A stretch of 64,000 bases of DNA from Liolophura sinensis (GCF_032854445.1 NC_088300.1:40576458-40640457), one strand, 5' to 3'. Positions 16,301 through 27,471 are shown, numbered from the stretch's first letter. Notes: a model not told the origin generated them from the letters alone. Made by a program: numbers and translations.

Positions 16301-19300
16301 ATGCCTTGGATGCTGTGACCATTATTGGGCTGTTTAAAAGTTCACCTCTAAGCCAACGAGACATGAACTAATATAAACAAAAACCTCCCCACCAATAACA
16401 TGGATCTGAAAATTCTAGTGTGGCCATGTGTTCCTGTCAGTCCATTAAGATTGCCATCTTTTCCATCATATACAATTATCCCACTAAGAGTTTAGCATAC
16501 ATACATTCATTTGTTAATTTATATCACACATTCATACTTTTGCCTTAATCTGTGGATTTACTCTGTCGACTTCTTCCATAAAAAATTATTTGATTTGATG
16601 ATCTGTATGTGTTTGGAATTAATAAGTTTTTGTAGTCTTTTTGCGTTAATATATTTTTCTTCAGATTTAATTGTGGAGTTTACAATGAGTCACATGATGA
16701 AAAACTTCCCCATGGACCTGTACTTGTAAGTTTTTCAACACATAGGCTTCTTTTGTATTCTGATTTTTTTATATTCAAGATTTTTCTTTATATCTTTTAA
16801 TAAATCAGTCATGCCTTTCACCAAAATAATTAAGTTGCATGTAGCAATTATTTGAGTTATTGTGCTGGATATTTATTTAGAACTTAAAAGAATTTTTTTA
16901 ATGAAATAAATATGGCATATTGAATTGGATTATCAGGAAAGCCACGGCAAGCAATAATGATTAATATTCATCAGTCATCCGGTGAAATTTATAGTGCACA
17001 TCAGTTGTACATTCTCAGACATTACATTGATACTGTTTCAGACGGTGCTTAGGTATAACACATAGGGTTTTGTGTTATCAGAAAAGATGTCGTGTTCGTC
17101 TGAATTATGCCTGGAAAGAGCTCTGGACAGGTAGTTTTAATTTGTCTGTTTGCATTGACTACCAGATTTTGTTTATATCTGAAACTCACAATCCAGTAGG
17201 TAAACAAAACTTGTGTAAAGAACTGAGAGTAGCACCTGCTTATGGATCATTTAGTTCATCAATTAGGAATGTTTGTAGATTTGAGTGCTGATTGAATTAA
17301 GACTGCATTTATTGACTTTTGACCCATACCTTGTTTTACATCTTTTAGGCACAAAGGAATATTGCGCAGGTCAAGGTCATTACCTGTACAACTGTTTGTA
17401 TTTCCTTTTCTAAAAGTTGACTTCTGATTCATACCAATATATATGTTATAAATACCCTGTATTGTTTTTTTATTTTCAGCATTAATAAACTTACTGAAGT
17501 TTATTCTCTCACATGAGACTCAGTTGGTGAAGAAGCACAACATTTTCTTGCTGGCCTCTAGGGTAAGAAATTCTCATACCAGTGTATATAGTACTTGTTC
17601 ATTTGTATAACTTCAGCCAATATTTAAACTTTGTCAGACAATGTTAGTGATGACATGACAAGCATTAGGATGTAACATACTCAGCAAATCAGTCATAAGC
17701 ACATAACCAGTATTAGGTGATGGGAAGATGAGGTATGAGTAAAGACTATGGTATCAGTGAAACATTTTTCAGCCTCACTGACTGACGCCAGGGTGTATGG
17801 TCCACCCTTATTTAGCCCTCACCAGACCCACCCTCAGTCAGCTCTCAACCAGCCCACCCTCATACAACTCCCACTGGGTCCAACCTCATACAGTTCCCAC
17901 CGGACCCATCCTTATATAGCTCTCACATGGCCTGCCCTCATTCAGCTCTCACATGGCCTGCCCTCATTAATCTCTCACATTAACTTTCTACCAGCCCACG
18001 CTCATACAGCTGTCACTGGGTCCAACCTCATGTAGCCCCACAAGGACCCACCCTCTTATAGCTGTCACATGGCCTGTCGTCATTCATCTCTCACATGGCG
18101 CACCTTCAAACAGTTGGCACACAGCCTACTGTCATTAGCTGTCTACCAGCCCACGCTCATACAGCTGTCACCTGGTCCAACCTCATGTAGCTCCCACCAG
18201 ACTCACCCTCATATAGCTGTCACATGGCCTGTCGTCATTCATCTCTCACATGGCGCACCTTCAAACAGTTGGCACACAGCCTACTGTCATTAGCTGTCTA
18301 CCAGCCCACGCTCATACAGCTGTCACCTGGTCCAACCTCATGTAGCTCCCACCAGACTCACCCTCATATAGCTGTCACATGGCCTGTCGTCATTCATCTC
18401 TCACATGGCACACCTTCAAACAGTTGGCACACAGCCTACTGTCATTAGCTGTCTACCAGCCCACGCTCATACAGCTGTCACCTGGTCCAACCTCATGTAG
18501 CTCCCACCGGACCCACCCTCATAGAGCTGTCACATGGCCTGCCGTCATTCATCTCTCACATGGCACACCTTCAAACAGCTGGCACACAGCCTACTGTCAT
18601 TAACTCTCTACCAGCCCACGCTCTTACAGCTGTCACCTGGTCCAGCCTCATGTAGCTCCCACCAGACTCACCCTCATAGAGCTGTCACATGGCCTGCCGT
18701 CATTCATCTCTCACATGGCGCACCTTCAAACAGTTGGCACACAGCCTACTGTCATTAGCTGTCTACCAGCCCACGCTCATACAGCTGTCACCTGGTCCAA
18801 CCTCATGTAGCTCCCACCGGACCCACCCTCATAGAGCTGTCACATGGCCTGCCCTCATTCACCTCTCACATGGCCTGCCCTCATTAATCTCTCACATTAA
18901 CTCTCTACCAGCCCACGCTCATACAGCTGTCACCTGGTCCAACCTCATGTAGCTCCCACCAGACTCACCCTCATAGAGCTGTCACATGGCCTGCCGTCAT
19001 TCATCTCTCACATGGCGCACCTTCAAACAGTTGGCACACAGCCTACTGTCATTAACTCTCTACCAGCCCACGCTCTTACAGCTGTCACCTGGTCCAGCCT
19101 CATGTAGCTCCCACCGGACCCATCCTTATATAGCTCTAACATGACCTGCCCTCATTCAGCTCCCACATGGCCTGCCCTTATTCATCTCTCACATGGCCCA
19201 CTTTCAAACAGCTAGCACACAGTCTACCCTCATTAGCTGTCTACCAGCCCACGCTCATACAGCTGTAACACAGCACAACCTCCCACCATAATGCTGGCTG

Positions 19301-22300
19301 CCGCTGTCGTGTAAGTGAAATGTTCTTGAGTGTGGCGTAAAATATCAGTAAATCTAAAATGGCCCACCAACTCTTATACGGCCACCCTCATTAGCTCTCA
19401 CACAACCTACCCTTGTACAGCTCTCACACAGCCCATCCTTGTATACCTCTCAGAAGACCCATAAATTCCATACATTTTCAGATTTATTGCATTTAGTATG
19501 TGTACAAAAAGCTAGAATTTGACTTTTAGTTAAATGAACTGTTTATTATGTATGTTGTTCGGTTCATCTAATACTTGTATTTTGCTATCAGTGTTTCTCA
19601 CCCTACAGTGAGACCTGTAAATTTATGTTATTCCAGGTGGTAAATGTGTTTAATCTATTCATCACCTATGGGGACACTTTCCTGCCAAACCCTAACAGCT
19701 ATGATGAGCTGTATTATGAATTGATCAGGATGCATCAGGTGTTTGACAATGTTTACTCTATGGGTAAGTTAGCATCCACTCGTTAGCTCATCTACACCTA
19801 AACATACTCTCTTCTGGTTACAGTAATTTCTGTTGTTTAAAATTAAACAAACAGCCATGTAAAATTACAAACCTGAATGTCTTGAGTGTGTGGAACAGGA
19901 AACACTACCACCAGTGAAATAGTTGATATGAAAGGTGAGGTGTTCTTTTTATCTGTGGATGATCTGTTTGTATAATCTAATTATTCATTTAGGTATTTAA
20001 AGTAATTTGCAAAATTTCACACTATGGTACACATATAGAACAAAAATATGCCTTTGATTGTAATGTGTCTGTATCATTCCACAGCTTTAAGGCACACTAT
20101 GGTATACATATAGGACAAAAATATGCCTTTGACTGTAATGTGTCTATATCATTCCACAGCTTTATGGCACACTATGGTACACATATAGAACAAAAATATG
20201 CCTTTGACTGTAATGTGTCTATATCATTCCACAGCTTTAAGGCACACTATGGTACACATATAGAACAAAAATGTGCCTTTGACTGTAATGTGTCTATATC
20301 ATTCCACAGCTTTAAGGCACACTATGGTACACATATAGAACAAAAATGTGCCTTTGACTGTAATGTGTCTTCTATCATTCCACAGCTTTAAGGCACACTG
20401 TGGTACACATATAGAACAAAAATGTGCCTTTGACTGTAATGTGTCTATATCATTCCACAGCTTTAAGGCACACTATGGTACACATATAGAACAAAAATGT
20501 GCCTTTGACTGTAATGTGTCTATATCATTCCACAGCTTTAAGGCACACTATGGTACACATATAGAACAAAAATGTGCCTTTGACTGTAATGTGTCTATAT
20601 CATTCCACAGCTTTAAGGCACACTATGGTACACATATAGAACAAAAATGTGCCTTTGACTGTAATGTGTCTATATCATTCCACAGCTTTAAGGCATACTA
20701 TGGTACACATACATGTATAGAATAAAAAATATGCCTTTGACTGTAATGTGTCTATATCATTCCACAGCTTTAAGGTACACAACTAATGATGGTCAGTGGA
20801 AGGAAGCTGCTGCCAAGATGATCAACTGTCTGGTCAACATACGGTAAGTGTATGAGTTCTAATGATTGGCAAACAATTTATTCAATAACTACATATGCAT
20901 TGTGGCAGAACCAAATTTACCCCGACTATAACAGAAAACTATCATTTTGACTAAAGCAGGTAGGTCAACTTTCATCCATTCAAGTGAAACTGAACAGAAC
21001 AGACTGAGTACCGAGTCTTTCTGAACTAGACTTAAGTTCAACACATGTTGAATGTTACAACCTTTTTTCGTGTTTTGACTTGTTTTAGAGCTATCATCAA
21101 CCACTTCATCTCTGGACCATACTCCATGTCCAGTTATACGTGCAGGTGTATATTGGTACAACCTCATTTTCTTGTTTTGACTTGTTTTAGAGCTATCATC
21201 AACCACTTGATCTCTGAACCAGACTCCATTTCCAGTTACACATGCAGGTGTTTATTGGTACAACCTCATTTTTTTGGTTTGACTTGTTTTAGAGCTATCA
21301 TCAACCACATGATCTCTGAACCATACTCCATTTCCAGTTATACATGCAGGTGTTTATTGATACAACCTCATTTTTTTGTTTTGATGTGTTTTAGAGCTAT
21401 CATCAACCACTTCATCTCTGAACCATACTCCATTTCCAGTTACACATGCAGGTGTTTATTGGTACAACCTCATTTTTTTGGTTTGACTTGTTTTAGAGCT
21501 ATCATCAACCACTTCACCCCTAAAGTGGACACCTGGGCAGCGGTGAATCACTTGTCTTCTCTGACAGAGGAACAGGTATGGTGATGTCAATTGTCTTCTT
21601 GATTTCTGTAAAGGCAGACCTAAACAGTTATTGTTCTGTTTATTTCTGTTTAATGGGTATATTTTGAAGAGCTATGGAGAGCTTAAGTTATCCAGTTGTC
21701 ACTTTCATTAAATCAACGTCCAAAGATATGTATATCATGGCATATATGTGTCCATGTACACGTACAGTGATTAAACACTGAAACATACAAAGGAGCGAAG
21801 AGGCTGTGGCTCTTGAGGATGTGCACATCATAGAGTATCCACATCATAGAGTATCCACATCATAGAGTATCCCATGTCTTGTTATTTTTAGGACAGATAA
21901 TAATAGTGCTGAAAGCCATTATATTTCTCTCCCTTTTTTTTTCTTTGAAAATTAAAGATATGAATATCTTGCTCATTAGATGGACTAACCATGTGAAAAA
22001 AAATAGAAACTACATATTCTTGCTACAATTACATGTATATAAGCTAAGAAGAGCAGACCGAGTGTCCTAAAAATTAGAAGAATGAGGATAGATGCCAGAT
22101 CATAAACTGTATTAGATTGTGCTCAGAAAGACTACTTTCTGAGGTCTGTGTTCATATTCAGCTAGTGAACACTGTAATGTACATTAAACCTGATGAGCCT
22201 TAACATTTCTAGATATGTGTATGTTTCTTTCCTACTAGTCACAAACGATAAATGGTAGCTATATTTAATAAATGCTAGTTATGTATAATAAATGCTAGCC

Positions 22301-23192
22301 ATGTACATGTGTAATAAATCCCGGCCATATATAATAAAATGCTAGCCATTTCTGATAAATTACCAAAGTAATACCCAATACTAAGTTTCCAGTTTTGTGT
22401 GATTCTGCAAGATCTGTTGATCTTGGTCAGAAAATTGTTTTGAGGTTTGTTTTGACTCCAATTCTGATTAGAGCGTGGTAATGTTGTATGTGAAAATTGA
22501 TGATGACATTTCTGTGTTGTAATTCTGATTATGGTGTGGTAGTGTCATATGTCAGAGTTGATGTTGATGTGCTTCCCCTGAAGGTGCTGGAGGTTGTGAG
22601 GAGTAACTATGACACTCTGACCCTCAAGCTACAGGACAGCCTGGATCAATTTGAGAGATACTCAGAGACTCCAAGGGAGACCAGCTTCTTCACACAGCTA
22701 GTGAGATACACACGTTGCTATCTACCTTTCTTGAAATGAAAACAAGAAAAGTTTTCATACCCAAAAACTTACAGAGTAAAATGCACATGTACATATGCAT
22801 TACAAAGTCTTTCACCTTCTAATAAGTTTTTAATTAATTCATTAAATGTAATAAAAATGTTTTTCGGGATTTGATCGCTTTACTACATGTAGTTAAAAGA
22901 AGTAAAGTGTAATACATCTGCAGGTTATGTTGAAATGAAATGGAAGGTAGGATGAACAGTAGTGAGTATGGACTAATATGTTGTGGTTTGGAAGCAGCCG
23001 TTTTGGCTGTTAGCAACTTAGAGCTAAGGCATATGGATAAATAGCACCTGTTTGATTTGGAATTGCGTTTTTTTTATTGTTTGTTTTTTTTTGTTACAGG
23101 TGCGTTCCATTATCTCAGATGTGAAGAAGTCTGTAGGAAATTATAGTGTACAGCCTCAAGATATGCTGCTGGAGCTGACAACCATGTCCTAG
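4325..23192 (+). CDS. ARMH3: Armadillo-like helical domain-containing protein 3 (ARMH3/C10orf76), complete, 26 coding exons
   Basis: Coding exons: 4325-4447, 4923-4979, 5294-5359, 5525-5605, 6599-6706, 7162-7255, 7548-7622, 8600-8686, 9251-9307, 9804-9847, 12434-12494, 13447-13493, 13804-13879, 14456-14531, 14943-15050, 15540-15598, 15797-15862, 16161-16230, 16665-16725, 17042-17130, 17480-17562, 19637-19763, 20768-20843, 21497-21575, 22584-22700, 23100-23192. The predicted protein is about 692 residues (human about 689) and is alignable end to end, with [47 protein letters not shown] and [13 protein letters not shown]. The family is a Golgi-associated helical-repeat protein that works with GBF1 and PI4KB in Golgi PI4P supply. 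Exon 6 is 94 nt where 93 is expected, giving an in-frame TAA at about 7217. Exons 23 and 24 have tandemly multiplied acceptors. Intron 10 (9848-12433) shows nothing recognisable. Confidence 0.95.
4529..4613 (+). repeat. SINE family I fragment (head region)
   Basis: GGAGCCTCTCAACAATGCGG followed by GCTGTGAGTT and a TCCTCTCC block matches the head of the full copies at 8757 and 55077. The rest of the element is missing. It lies in ARMH3 intron 1. Confidence 0.6.
5831..6015 (+). mobile_element. SINE family I copy, internally deleted
   Basis: It has the tRNA-like head CATGGCTCATGTGGTTAGCA (A-box-like) and the complete 3' tail TGAAATATTCTTGAGTACGG, ending in ACACCAATCAACTGAATCAA. The middle part with the B-box-like CTGTGAGTTCAAGTC is deleted compared with the 55077 copy. 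It lies in ARMH3 intron 4. Confidence 0.7.
7900..8100 (-). repeat. possible interspersed repeat in ARMH3 intron 7
   Basis: A stretch with GTAGACACAATATTGTCAG and ACTGCACTGATTTTGATGAA resembles a motif I associate with invertebrate interspersed repeats. There is no second copy in this window to confirm it. The minus-strand 75-codon open frame here is not credible as a gene. Confidence 0.25.
8757..9021 (+). mobile_element. SINE family I, near full length
   Basis: The head (CATGGCTCAGACAATTAGCC) resembles a tRNA A box, and CTGTGAGTACAAGTCCAGCT a degenerate B box. The body has GGTTTCCTCCCACCATAATG and the tail TGAAATATTCTTGAGTACGG, followed by (AAAT)n. The flanks TTGTCTAGTC (left) and TTGCCTAGCC (right) look like a decayed target-site duplication. 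It lies in ARMH3 intron 8. Confidence 0.75.
9394..9651 (+). repeat. 22-bp minisatellite in ARMH3 intron 9
   Basis: About a dozen tandem copies of TGTGTAATAGGGTTTGTATT plus GG, with A/G and T/G variants (GTGTGATAGGG, GGGTGTGTATT). The array starts some 85 bp after the exon 9 donor. The long minus-strand open frame over it is a product of the repeat. Confidence 0.9.
9848..12433 (+). other. large ARMH3 intron 10, no recognisable content
   Basis: The 2.6-kb intron splits the codon for one arginine between 9804-9847 and 12434-12494. I checked both strands for exons, tRNA boxes and the repeat families seen elsewhere in the window and found none. Only short low-complexity stretches are visible, such as the G-rich run near 11905. 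Confidence 0.5.
17820..19275 (+). repeat. 155-bp minisatellite in ARMH3 intron 21
   Basis: Units begin with CACATGGCCTG and repeat exactly every 155 bp (starts near 18067, 18222, 18377, 18532, 18687), with more diverged units on both sides. Each unit carries CTCATACAGCTGTCACCTGG and CAAACAGTTGGCACACAGCC, and seems itself built from a shorter 20-30 bp theme of CCCTCATACAGCTCTCAC type. Unlike the next two arrays, it contains no exon or splice-site sequence. The open frames of 74 codons in each unit simply reflect the repeat. Confidence 0.9.
19277..19350 (+). repeat. SINE family I 3'-end fragment
   Basis: CCTCCCACCATAATGCTGGC followed by GTGAAATGTTCTTGAGTGTG and GCGTAAAATATCAGTAAAT is the tail of SINE family I. 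It lies directly at the right border of the 155-bp array in ARMH3 intron 21. Confidence 0.65.
20019..20780 (+). repeat. 75-bp tandem array spanning the acceptor of ARMH3 exon 23
   Basis: Ten copies of TCATTCCACAG|CTTTAAGG occur, with AG ending at 20084, 20159, 20234, 20309, 20385, 20460, 20535, 20610, 20685 and 20767. Only the last is followed by the conserved exon ([14 protein letters not shown]). Each unit includes the polypyrimidine/AG region plus about 13 exon-like bases, then about 60 intronic bases. Splicing to any upstream copy would read ALRHTMVHI and then stop at TAG within the same unit. The array arose by duplication across the intron-exon border. Confidence 0.92.
21061..21510 (+). 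repeat. 102-bp tandem array spanning the acceptor of ARMH3 exon 24, in frame
   Basis: Five copies of TTTTAG|AGCTATCATCAACC occur at an exact 102-bp period, with AG ending at 21088, 21190, 21292, 21394 and 21496. The last leads into the conserved exon ([19 protein letters not shown]). The unit is 34 codons, and the whole array is free of stops in the ARMH3 frame. Each unit would encode a peptide of the type [19 protein letters not shown] followed by [15 protein letters not shown]. Human ARMH3 has no such insert, so 21496 is taken as the ancestral acceptor, but the upstream ones are equally good by eye. Confidence 0.92.
21823..21872 (+). repeat. 16-bp direct repeat, three copies
   Basis: ACATCATAGAGTATCC is present three times in a row in ARMH3 intron 24. 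No function is suggested by the sequence. Confidence 0.7.
22240..22360 (+). repeat. degenerate short tandem repeat in ARMH3 intron 24
   Basis: Variants of AATAAATGCTAGCCATGTAT recur about five times with substitutions and small indels. The copies are too diverged to be a recent expansion. Confidence 0.55.
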
Positions 23193-23194
23193 AC

Positions 23195-23550
23195 GTACCT
23201 CTGTGGCACTGGGCATAGCGGTGACTCCAAGTGCAGCTGAGACACAGAGCACAGCTGAGGCATAGGGTGTAGCTGTGGCACTGGGTGTAGCTGAGGCACT
23301 GAGTGCATCTGTGGCACTGGGAGTAGCTGTGGCATTTGGTGCACTGGGTGTGGCTGTGGCACTGAATGCACTGGGCATAGCTGTGGCACTGGCTGGAGCT
23401 GTGGCATTTGGTGCTCTTGTGGCACTGGGTGTACCTGAAGTACTCAGTGCATCTGTGACACTGGGAGTAGCTGTGACATTTGGTGCACTTGTGGCACTGA
23501 GTGCATCTGTGACATTGGGTGCGGAGTTGGCAGCCAGTGCCTCTGTAACT
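23195..23550 (+). repeat. 18-bp minisatellite in the ARMH3 3' UTR
   Basis: It begins within a few bases of the ARMH3 stop codon (23190-23192) and is made of variants of GTAGCTGTGGCACTGGGT, with CATTTGGTGCACTG interruptions. The array is open on the minus strand for 197 codons (Cys/Gln/His-rich), which follows from its composition. It should be transcribed as the start of the 3' UTR. Confidence 0.85.
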
Positions 23551-26500
23551 TAACCCTGTAGCATCAAAACTGTGTAACTGACACAGTGGACCTGTCTGAC
23601 AGCCCAGCTGTGTGATACTTTCCTGTGGATGAGTGTCTAAAACCATGTAGCTCAGAGAGCAATATAAACTCTGATACCTCTCGCCGATTGACTCAGTGTA
23701 CATCGTGACATGAGAAAATTCAAGCTTGATAGAATGTGCCCCAGAGATAGCCCTGAATGACTACACAAGTCTCTTTCATATTTTTACTGACACCTGCATA
23801 GTCATGAATCATTTCCCTTAACCCCAGTAGGATGAATTATAAAATTTTGGAAAACAGTTGATTACTAACCTACCATTCCCGGCCAGTGACTTCTTTAAAA
23901 TGCTTAGGGTCCTTGGGCACTTCACTGTTAAAATCTGGAGATGTCGATCATCCCAAAGGTAAATATCCATCCATAATTATTATAGTCCAACCTCGCTGCT
24001 TGCTTGTCATTTACAAAATGGCCGCCATCTACATGGCGCGTATTGTGGTGAAGGGGACTGAGCCGTGAATATGCAAACGTCAGTACAAATATAAAAGAGC
24101 GTAGCGTAGTCATTCAGGGCTACTCCAGAGGGCAATGTCTGTCTGCATATCCATTGTTAGTCTACACACCGGTTTGAGTGATGATGATTCGTACCAGCTA
24201 GTCTTGTATTATTAGCTGGTTATAATTTCTGGGGTTGTAAAGAAGATGTTACAGTTTTTGATTGTTATTCTCATGACTCATAGCTTCATGTACTGACACC
24301 AACATAATGACTAATGATTATACATGTACCTGTGGATTTATTCGTGGAAATCACAAGAAATACATTTGTATTTAAAAAGTTCACAACACACCTGGTTGTT
24401 TAAAATTACATCAAATTAGTGTGCTCTTTAGCTCTAACTGTTTCAGTGATGGCATGTGGCGTGTATTTTCCTGAAAGGCTTGATTTTGAAGTTCAGTAGT
24501 TCATGGGGAAACTACTGTTCAAGTGTCTCAGATAGAAGCAATCAGTAGTTCAGAATTAGCATTTCTGTTTTCATTATTACAATTTTTGATACTCAACTAG
24601 CAAAGAGCATCTGTTCATCTCACAAATGAATAGGCTAACCTGCAGGTGTTGTGGTGAGATACTAGTACTGTACTACAGTAAAAATCATATTGATTAACCA
24701 TTATGGTCAGATTTTGCATACATGTAGTTTGGTAGTATAGTCATGCATAATGTATGAAGATGTCACATAGGATAATGTTACAACATTGGCCTTGGTGAAA
24801 GAGCTTCATGCTTTGAGAAAAAAATGATCAGTGCAATATTCATTAAGTTCAGTACAGTTATTTTGTGCACTGAACCATACACTGTCTGGCTTGTGTTGGT
24901 ACTGTAGTGCCGTGTGTTTTAAGTGTAAGTTTATGAGTATTTAGCTGAAAAGAGAAGAATTATTGGCATTTGGGACTTCCCCCTATTGACCTGATCGATA
25001 ACTGCTTGAATGCATGAGCACTCAAAAATGTTCAACATCCAATGCCTACAATGGCACGAATTCCCATTTTCACAAACATTTCCCGTGTTTTATCACGTTT
25101 CTATTTCGCTCTTAACCATCACTATCATCGACATAGCATTGTGCATGGCTGTGAACTTTTTGTTCTCAAATGACATTACATTAAGAGTGACGTTACATTA
25201 AGAAGGACGTTACATAATTTTCCATCAGCCATCAAAATAAGTATCATCAGGTAATTTTTGTTATGTGCTTGTATCATAGATGTACATATTTAAGAAATAT
25301 TGTTCCTACTATGGGTGTCTATTGGCAGTTTTATAGTCAATAAGGTCGATGAGGTTAAAAATATGTAGGTGTCAGGCTACGCCTTTGACCTAAAATAATA
25401 ACCTCGTTCACCTTATTGACTGTGAAAACTGCTGAACATTATTTCTATTCTATAACCCTCCCCAAAACATTTAACATGGTCCATCAAAGTAAAGCTGGAA
25501 GATCCCGGCATGGTTATATTCTAAATAGTGCGTGGCCTGCAACACCAAGCAAAACCATTGCTTCCAAATAAAAGGGGTACCAACCTCTGAACAGGTATCA
25601 AACTGATCACAAATGCCACTGTTGAAATAATCTGTGAGCTTTTTTGAAGGGTGAAAGAGTAGTAGGCATTCTGTGGAGGGGGGGGGGGGATACTTTTAAA
25701 ATGTGGAGAGCTGGTGATCATAGTGTATGAACTATGATATGTACATCTGTGGCCTGTATAAATGTTATCTAGGTGTATTTCAGTACATGCTTTATACTAA
25801 TATCGTTTATACTAATGTCTAAAATGTCGTTATCTGTACTCGATAAATATTTATTCATATCATTGGTGTTTTAAGGCTGTGTCCAAGAATTAACAGTTAA
25901 GTTTTGAGTGGAATGGAGAAGAACAGAGTGCCTGGAAAGAACTGGAGGTTGCAATCTCCTATGTACCGTACCTGTGAAACTTTCAATTTAAAACCTTGGT
26001 AAAGGGCCCGACAGTAGCAACAAACTAGCACAAACTGTCTAAGCCAGCGTTTTGACTGTCTAAGTAAATGGTTAGGACTACATTTAGCTAGAAACAAATT
26101 TTATTCCCACAGTTACACGGATTTTTTTGTTATAGATTAACTTTTTTTTTTTTTTTGTTTTTTTTTTTTGTTTTTTTGTCACTTTAAAAGAATGTGACCA
26201 AATGGGTTTTGTTTTACTTGAAACTGGTGCTAAAATCAAACATAAAATAGTCTTTCCCAGTCATGCCAGTACCACACATTTATAGCAAGGAGAAGATGAT
26301 ATAGTTACATTGTAAATGAGATGTGTATTCCTAAATGTGAACAAAATTTACTGGTATGGTATATTGTCAAGTCGCTGAAGGACCAGAGTGTTTTTCTGTT
26401 CAGTCCATCTACTTGGACTTCAGTTGTACAGTGGGGATATACAGTAAGTGTATGGATAGTTAAGTGTACAGTTGTTTTATAAAGGTAATGTTAATACATG

Positions 26501-27379
26501 CAGGTGTGTGTCTGTACATAATACATGTACATTAATAAATGAAAGGACACTACCACTGCAGGGATTGTAGATATGTGAATTCACCTCAGTCAGCCATCGG
26601 TGACTTTCACACATGGGAGTGTATTTCCTAGATGCTAATAAATAATTAAAACATAGAATTGGTGTCTTTGTTCTGCACTGTACCAGTATGTAAGATTAAA
26701 TTGATACATATTATGTGATGTGGAACATGTACAGGCCTGTTTAGTGCCATTTCTGCTGTTGACATATATTGTTGTGCACACAAAATCTTTATGTTGTGGT
26801 CTTGAGATATTTGTTATGTTGTCTCATAAAGATGTCATTTGCACAAGGTCTTCATTAAGTCGCTTTAGAATGTCATGCAGACAAAAAGTTCTTTGTCGAG
26901 ACCTCGAGATTTTCACTTATTGAGTTGTGTTTTAAGAGGTTCACCCTCTGTTGCCTGCATAGTGTAATCATCCGATAGTAATGCAGAATTCTTGCGTTCA
27001 CAAATTCCCCCTTCAGTCGTGCTCCCGAGAGGCTTGTAGGCCAGGATATTAGGCCTATGGGAAGAATATAGGATGTTGTGTACACAACATAATTCTGCAT
27101 TTCCACTGGTTAACTATTCTGTGGCTACGACTAAATTTTAAAAAGAAAAATGTACATGAAATATTTTGGTTGGCATCGTACCGGGTCTTATTTTGTATCA
27201 GTTCAAGTTACAAGATTTTTTTTTTTAGCCACACGATCTGCTTTCACAGAATTAGAAAAATATTACTTCATGGGTTAAAATATTAATTTTTGTGTGCTGA
27301 GAATACATGGGCAAGCATGAAAGTGTACCGAGTAGGTAGGTTGGTTGATGTAAAACAGGACTATCGCAAGTACCTTTCC
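23551..27379. other. ARMH3 3' UTR and intergenic region
   Basis: I see no coding exon of a recognisable protein here. Contents: a TATA-like stretch (AAATATAAAAGAGCG near 24090) without a gene behind it, a long imperfect palindrome at 25293-25448, a G run near 25680, a T-rich run at 26126-26176, and several ATTAAT/AATAAA strings that could be poly(A) signals but cannot be ranked by eye. Confidence 0.5.
25293..25448. repeat. long imperfect palindrome (hairpin or foldback element)
   Basis: The arm GTCAATAAGGTCGATGAGGT on the left pairs with ACCTCGTTCACCTTATTGAC on the right. GCAGTTTT pairs with AAAACTGC outside it, TAGGTGTCAGGC with GCCTTTGACCTA near the centre, and AGAAATATTGTTC with GAACATTATTTCT at the outside, where the left arm has a 19-bp insertion. 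The centre is near 25379. It could be an extruding hairpin, a foldback MITE, or the source of a structured RNA; nothing in the sequence decides between these. Confidence 0.75.
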
Positions 27380-27471
27380 GCCGAAGTCAAACAGCTGAAG
27401 CCATGGGGCTTATCTACTAGGCTAGTCTACTGTGGCCAAACAGATCATGTGACCAATTTTTTTTAGAGAAA
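27380..27471 (+). promoter_or_regulatory. putative ILVBL promoter and 5' UTR
   Basis: The stretch just before the ILVBL ATG has CATGTGACCAAT, which overlaps an E-box-like CATGTG and a CCAAT box, followed by a T run. No acceptor precedes the ATG closely enough to demand a separate UTR exon, so the first exon may start here. The start site is inferred only. Confidence 0.35.

Noticed and set aside
20065-20725. Plus-strand open frames with repeats of the type [19 protein letters not shown]
   Set aside because: They are a different frame from ARMH3 over the 75-bp acceptor array; the period of 75 keeps them open. No start or splice context supports a protein.
21045-21584. 179-codon plus-strand open frame as a separate gene
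   Set aside because: It is the ARMH3 frame read back through the 102-bp array; its last part is exon 24, so it is reported as an alternative-acceptor array instead.
23110-23703. 197-codon minus-strand Cys/His/Gln-rich open frame
   Set aside because: It covers the 18-bp minisatellite in the ARMH3 3' UTR, and 18 is a multiple of three.
24080-24130. TATA-like AAATATAAAAGAGCG as a core promoter
   Set aside because: No exon, LTR boundary or coding sequence follows, so it remains an isolated motif.
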